This document shows, piece after piece, positions 58,686 to 64,000 of a DNA stretch of 64,000 nucleotides. Positions within the stretch are counted from its first letter, which is position 1. Each line of letters opens with the position of its first letter. A model generated the notes under the pieces. The model was not told where the DNA came from and did no database searches. It was given only the letters and a program-made list of their open reading frames with translations. The stretch comes from Xiphydria camelus (lineage: Eukaryota; Arthropoda; Insecta; Hymenoptera; Xiphydriidae), in the NCBI GenBank assembly GCA_963678675.1, contig OY783195.1, positions 4,412,001-4,476,000 on the forward strand. Reading direction: 5' to 3'. The position numbers and the translations under genes were made by a program.

Positions 58686-59864
58686 TATCTCGCAAAAATA
58701 CCATCTAATAATTTCGCCCGACGACCCCTACATGCAGGCAAACGCCGCGGCACACGGCGTGCAACTATCGTCACGCCTCCACCCCGCTGCGGTATACCTA
58801 TACACACCGCGCCCGCAGCGCTCGTGCGATCGCGGAACGCGAGACCAGTTCGCGCGCTCTCGATGCACGTCGGTTCGCCGTCGTAGCCGAGTGTCTGGTG
58901 ACCCGTGGTGCAAACCAACCCGCCGGAGAAAGCGGTCGGGACTTTCTCGCTGGCTCTGCAGTGCGATGCAATCGCCTCAACGCGCGTCGCTCGCCCAAGC
59001 AACGGCCGAGAGACGGTTAGCGCGCGCTATCGACCCGCGTGTGCGGTACGAAACGACGCGAAGGCTGGGATGCAGCGGCATCTTTCTCCGGGGGGGGGGG
59101 GGGGGGGGGGGAGCACGCGAGCCTCCCTGCGCGAGTGCGCGCTGCACTTTCGCGCGGAGGTCGCGCGTACTTTTGAAATCACAAAGTTCAAGTTTTCTCG
59201 CAGCGGCTTGACGCTGCGGATGTTGGCCCGTTGCGATAAGATCGACCGGATGTAATCGCGAACTGATCCGTCGCGCGCGTACAAAGTCGCGTTAGGGCAA
59301 CGCGATTAACGGTTGCACCGTGAGCTGCAGTCGTGCGCACGCGCTCGGAAAAAAACGTTTCGCCCGCTCCGATTTAAATTTTATAGCGGGAAAATCTCGA
59401 GTCGAATTCCAGATATCGAGAGTTTTCCGAGCACCTGATGAAGTCGACGACAGTACGAGTCAATTACACCGAATAATCGGGGCTAATACCTGCGAACGGA
59501 GCTCGTAAAAGTAAACGCGGTTGCGGCGCGAATTGCGGTCGGCGAAATAAAATTTAGCGGAGACCCGAAGTGAAAGGTGATCCCCGCGCCGGTCCGTCCG
59601 TCGCTCCCCTTTTTCAAAACCGCGCCACCTCACGATGCAAACGTAACCCTCCCCGCGTGACGCGATCGAGCGCGACGCGCCGATGACGTCACTCATTCGA
59701 TGACGTGTGGTCAACCGCGGTCAATGCACCAGACCGGCGCTTCTCGCAGGGCGCAACGTGTGCGCCCGCGCGCCGGGCGCGGGAGACACGGTGTGCGTGC
59801 GTTTCTGCCACGCGTGCGGCGCGCGTTCGTACGTGCGCGTGCGCGCGATGTATGCGTCCCCATA
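58686..59864. other. No gene seen; 22-base poly-G
   Basis: An uninterrupted run of 22 G at 59090-59111 within CpG-rich DNA. No exon recognised. Confidence 0.5.
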
Positions 59865-60852
59865 GACGGAGAAAAACAGTTTTGTACTCCCGGCAAAGAT
59901 TTGCTGACACATTTTTGTTGTGATTGGAAAAATAAGTGTTACGAGAGAGCAAGTATTTTTCTAATTGTAATAATAGAAAAAATGTAGCTGTTTCAACGAA
60001 AATAAAACAGTAGGTAATATAGAATTTCGAGTGCTAGTAAAAATTATTACAGCTGAGAGAGTAAAATTTTTGCTACTTCGACAAATTGTATAGGTACCTA
60101 ATTGTTTGAAAAATCTTGCTACCGCCATGACATTAATTACAGCAACAATAAATATGATTTACAGGTTCAGTGAAATTCCTCCACGAGTCGTAAATGAATT
60201 TATTTTAGTACAAATATTTGCTGGATGAGCAAATTCATTTGCGGAAACGGCAGAAAAGATGTAACTATTACAACAAAAGAAACAGTACATGGCATAGAAT
60301 TTTTGTCGCTGGTAAAACTTATTGCAGTTAGGAATACAATTTTTGCTATTTCCACATACATTATATAATTACTGTAAAAAATGTATTCACATCACACCTA
60401 ATGAAGAAATACTCGTTTTTAAAAATGTACTGAAGCTACAGTAGTCGTTTAGTTAAAATAATGAGGTTATTCGGTATACCGGTGCAATACTGCCCGGATA
60501 GACGCTGCACTCAACTTTCTCGCAAGTGGTCCGACTAGCGCTTGACTGATATATACATATACCTATATATATTCGCAGTGACATTAAATGTTTAACCAAC
60601 TACTGCAAAACTGAATTACTTTGAAATGACGTAACAAAGTATTTTTGCGGAAACTTTATCGCTGACATATCAAAGTACATTTGCTGAATTATTTATTACA
60701 GCAAAGAAACTCATCAGTTAGTACAGCAAATGTGCTTTGCTGTGTCAGCAATAAAGTTTCCGCAAAAACACTTTGTCACGTCATTTCAAAGTAATTCAGT
60801 TTTGCAGTAGTTGGTTGAAAATTTGCTGTCACCGCGAATTTTTTTCTCCGTG
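59865..60852. mobile_element. 0.99-kb composite TIR element with 115-bp arms and internal direct repeat
   Basis: The outer ends gacggagaaaaac and gaatttttttctccgtg fit the CACGG group, with TA outside both. Inside, 59983-60104 and 60260-60374 are diverged direct repeats. 60572-60686 and 60724-60838 are inverted arms of 115 bp sharing ttgcggaaactttat and aactgaattactttgaaatg with their complement. Confidence 0.75.
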
Positions 60853-63800
60853 TAACATTGCCCCGCGAAATATCTACCGGGTGTTTGCGAGGTGTCGAAT
60901 CAACGACGCCTTCTCCCCGCTCGGTACGCCGGCTCGCGCGGGATCGATCGTAGGAGCGTGCGATTCGCACGCTCTTGGGGTCGTCTTCGATTAAAATCGC
61001 GAGGGTCGCGAATAATTCTAGAATTGCAATTTCCTCGGACGGCTTCTGGGTGTACACCACGCGATCGTTCTAGTCGGAAGTCTCGTCGTTAACCGGTGCG
61101 TATTTCTATTCTCGGCCGTGCGGAGCGAAACCGTAGGACTGAAAATCCCGGGGCCGGAGGCGTCGTGTACCCGCGGCGCTGCACCGCGAGAGACGCGACG
61201 TTGCGACGAGTCGCGCGCACCCTTTCTATCGCAATTGCATCAGCTGCCGCGAGAGAGAGAGAGAGAGAACGGGGGGAAAAATTTGTTTCGGCTTTTAAAC
61301 CTCGGCGCGAAACCATCGCGCTGCAACGAGCAGCAACGCGGTCGCAGGTGCGAGAAGAGATCGAAGCTTCTTCCTTCGCAACAATTACGATCGATGGATA
61401 TCTCCCCGAGCTTTTTCTGGAAACCTTATTTAAATCGTGGTAGTTGATCGCGCCCCAGTTACGGTTTTCCGCCCCCCGCGTCGGGCGAACGAGCGTGCAT
61501 GCAAACTCGCGCTCTTTTACCTGCCATAAAATTAGGGCGATGGTGAACGGCACGGAAAAAAATCAATATCCAACTTCGACCAACCCCCTCCCCGCTTTCC
61601 GTATAAAAGCTTCGAGCGCGCTTCATCCGAACTCCGTCGTTTCTATCTCGCGTCTCCTCTCGCGATCTCTCCGATCGACGCCGCTTGCATCCCTCCGAAA
61701 AAAAAGGCCGTTGCGTGGGGCGAGTGTTGCGCCGCGATCGACGACGATCGCCGCGTGAAATTGGGGTAGTCGCGCGGCGCGGTAGCGGTAACAGCGGCCA
61801 AGTAGAAACGCGCACGATATAGTCAGCCGCGTCTGGCCGCTCCGCGATAAGCCGCACGGACGCGCCCACGGGACCGACGTGTGCGCACGTTTTCTCGCAC
61901 ACACGCGACGGCCTGCCCGCTCTCGCGCGCCGCGGAGCGAGCCAAGCCGGAGTCCGCATAATTCTCTATATTTAGCATTATTATTCGTTTTTACCGAACT
62001 ACGCTACGGAGCGTCGAAAGCACGACGCGACTGGCGCGACGGCGATAGTGGCGCGCGACGCGGTCTCCCGTTGCGTAATCGTGCGGCGAAGCTCGTTACG
62101 AGCCGCGAAAGTGGCGCTGAATTAACCGATCCCGCGTCGACTGCCGCTGCAGTCAACCTCCATAAAATCGGCTCGTAATTTTCACCGAAAATAAATTGGA
62201 TAATAAACGCTTCGTCTCGGCTGACCCACTTCGCGGAGTGCGGTCCCCGCAAAAATAAATTGACGTCCGACGAAAAATGCCCGCGCGGAATTTCAATTAA
62301 TTTCCCAAAGTAGGAGAGAGAGAGAGAGAGAGACTGATAGAAATAAGGGCGCGGCACGGGTACAGAGGAGCGTGCGGGCGCACGCCCCTCCCTGGTACCG
62401 GAGTGTACAGCTCGCCCCCCCCCCCCCCTTAATTACGCCGACCCTAAAGCTCCCGCGTGTCGTGGCTCCGGCGCGAGTACCGCTCGACGCGTAGGCCTGT
62501 ACTATACGCATCGCACGCACGCAACGCGCGTACGCCGCGTAGCGGGTTGGACGCGCAGGTGTCGCGGCGCGCTATCAGGTACGGGGAGCGAAGCTGGCTC
62601 CTCTCGCTCGCTTTTCTCTTCCCTCGTGCCGATTCGCGAAATTGGCGAGACGCGGGGGGGGGAGACCGTTTCTCGCGGGAACTTCGCGAAGCTTCTCTTT
62701 CCGAGCGGAGGAGAAGAGGGAAGAGGTGGACGCGGGCGAACTTCGTAGCCGTAAAACGCGGTCGTATAGCCACTGTATAGGTAGGCCGCGTTGCGGAGCG
62801 CGGCGTGGATAAGCGAGCGAGTTGAGTTGAGAGGCGCGGACGGGCGGTCAGAGACCCCGCAGGGCCGCCGCAAACAGTACAGCGTTACCCACTCGCTCTC
62901 GCTCTATCTCAACCTGGACCCCGCGACGCGGCACCGCGCGGTATAGGTGCGTTGGTAACGCTACCCCGGATTTCTCTGGGACCCCGAGGGGGAAGCGCGA
63001 AATTCCTCCGATAAAAAAACCCGGGCGAGGAGGGAGGGAGAGAGAGAGAGGAAAGTGGAAACAATCGCGACGCGGTCAAAGTTGGTCCCCTCCGGACCCC
63101 GGAGTTTTTGGGGTCCACGCGGAATTCATTTCCGTGACTGCGGGGGGTCGCGTCGATACCGCGAGCCTCGCGGAAGATCGATGGCGACGGTGAAAATTCG
63201 ACGGGGGAAAAATGTGGCGAAGAGAGAGGCACGAAAGTGACGGTTTGCGAGAGGTGCGGGAAAATTGAGAAAGAAAAGTACGAGCAAGGAGAGGAAGAGA
63301 ATAGGCGAGCGAAAGAACCGGGTGCGGTCCGAACCGCGACGCGGTTTTGTACGTGCGACGATCGCGATTGGAAATTGGATATTGCGCAGCTAATTAGAGT
63401 AACGAGCGGGCGTGAAGGAGGTGGAGCCTCCGCGAGTAGAACTAGAGAGAGGCATTCATTCGCACCGCAAAAAAAAAAGTCTAGCCAGGTCTCTCCCCTT
63501 TTCTCCTCCCGTTGAAAATCGTCTCTTTTGCCCTCGCAGCTCGGCCAGCGCTCGCGGAATAGATCGCACCTGAGAATTGACAGGCTGATGCGCACGGATT
63601 CGCGCGTAAAATCGATTCGCGTGAGTGAAAATGTCTCGGACCGCAAAGAGGTCGCGACATTCCGGCGTGAAAAATTAAGCTCGCCAAAGCAGCGGGCGAA
63701 ATTAATCTGAAAGGTTCATCGCTGCGATTTGAGGCGAGATAAGGGCGATATTTCAAACGCGCGCGAAATAAATCCCGATAGATAACGCGAGGAGGTTCGC

Positions 63801-64000
63801 CCCGCGCAAAAAACCGTCCTCCCACTTCTCGTATCAGCGGCGCGTAACCGGTCGCTCGTAGGCTAGCTACTCGTATCACATTCCCGCGAATCCGCCGTCG
63901 TCTCGTTTCTCGTGGATATTTAAAAAAATACCCCGCTCTCGATCCCGCGGAACGCACTATCGCGCGTTAGTTCTTTAAACCCATTACGCGACCCATCTTC
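60853..64000. other. No gene seen; CpG-rich right end
   Basis: GA runs at 61251-61268 and 62313-62332, poly-C at 62416-62428, and a 245-codon minus-strand frame (62909-63646) that is Ser/Arg/Phe-rich with no motif. Nothing supports a gene. Confidence 0.4.

Noticed and set aside
62909..63646. 245-codon minus-strand frame near the right end
   Set aside because: Low-complexity Ser/Phe/Arg composition with no domain or splice context.
1..64000. CRISPR arrays, bacterial operons, riboswitches
   Set aside because: Introns, insect genes and TIR elements show this is animal nuclear DNA. No regularly spaced short direct repeats were seen.

Overview
The window looks like nuclear DNA of an insect, most probably a hymenopteran. 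It is GC-rich and very rich in CpG, with runs such as cgcgcg throughout. It is cut by AT-rich islands, most of which turn out to be short DNA transposons. Both recognisable genes are split by introns, and one encodes an ecdysone-response factor known from insects. I cannot name the species. An assembly gap of 200 N lies at 44963-45162.

Only two host genes can be supported, arranged head to head. On the minus strand, the first two coding exons of the ecdysone-induced ETS factor E74, isoform A (Eip74EF), lie at 27302-26867. The ETS DNA-binding exons are not found downstream, so the gene probably continues past base 1 and the 26.8 kb on the left would be its intron. On the plus strand, starting 934 bp away, is a complete five-exon Lsm11 gene (28237-43209, 222 residues). 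Lsm11 is the U7 snRNP Sm-like protein used in histone pre-mRNA 3' processing. The exon phases agree at all four junctions and both Sm motifs are intact. From 43.2 kb to the right end I find no supportable gene.

Most other interpretable sequence is non-autonomous DNA transposons. Many have termini of the form CACTG/CACGG with a 2-bp target repeat (TA, CA or TT). Others are a piggyBac-type MITE between TTAA sites, hAT-like elements with CAGGGT termini, and several foldback elements with long arms (9.4-10.2, 19.9-20.35, 24.4-24.9 and 59.9-60.85 kb). Several are nested. Three families recur: a TACCATATGAGG palindrome (three clear and two diverged copies), a 0.35-kb TAGGGTA family (three copies, two of them inverted within Lsm11 intron 2), and a 0.17-kb family (two copies). 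One 2.26-kb element at 21.0-23.3 kb carries a TATA box, a TCAGT initiator, a two-exon reading frame for 87 residues and an AATAAA. It is the best candidate here for an undescribed element gene.

Region by region: 0-26.8 kb is presumed E74 intron or flank packed with MITEs; 26.9-28.2 kb is E74A 5' coding plus the shared upstream interval; 28.2-43.2 kb is Lsm11 with three large introns; 43.2-64 kb is CpG-rich flank with simple repeats, the gap and further MITEs. All calls come from reading sequence and recalled family features. No database search was run.
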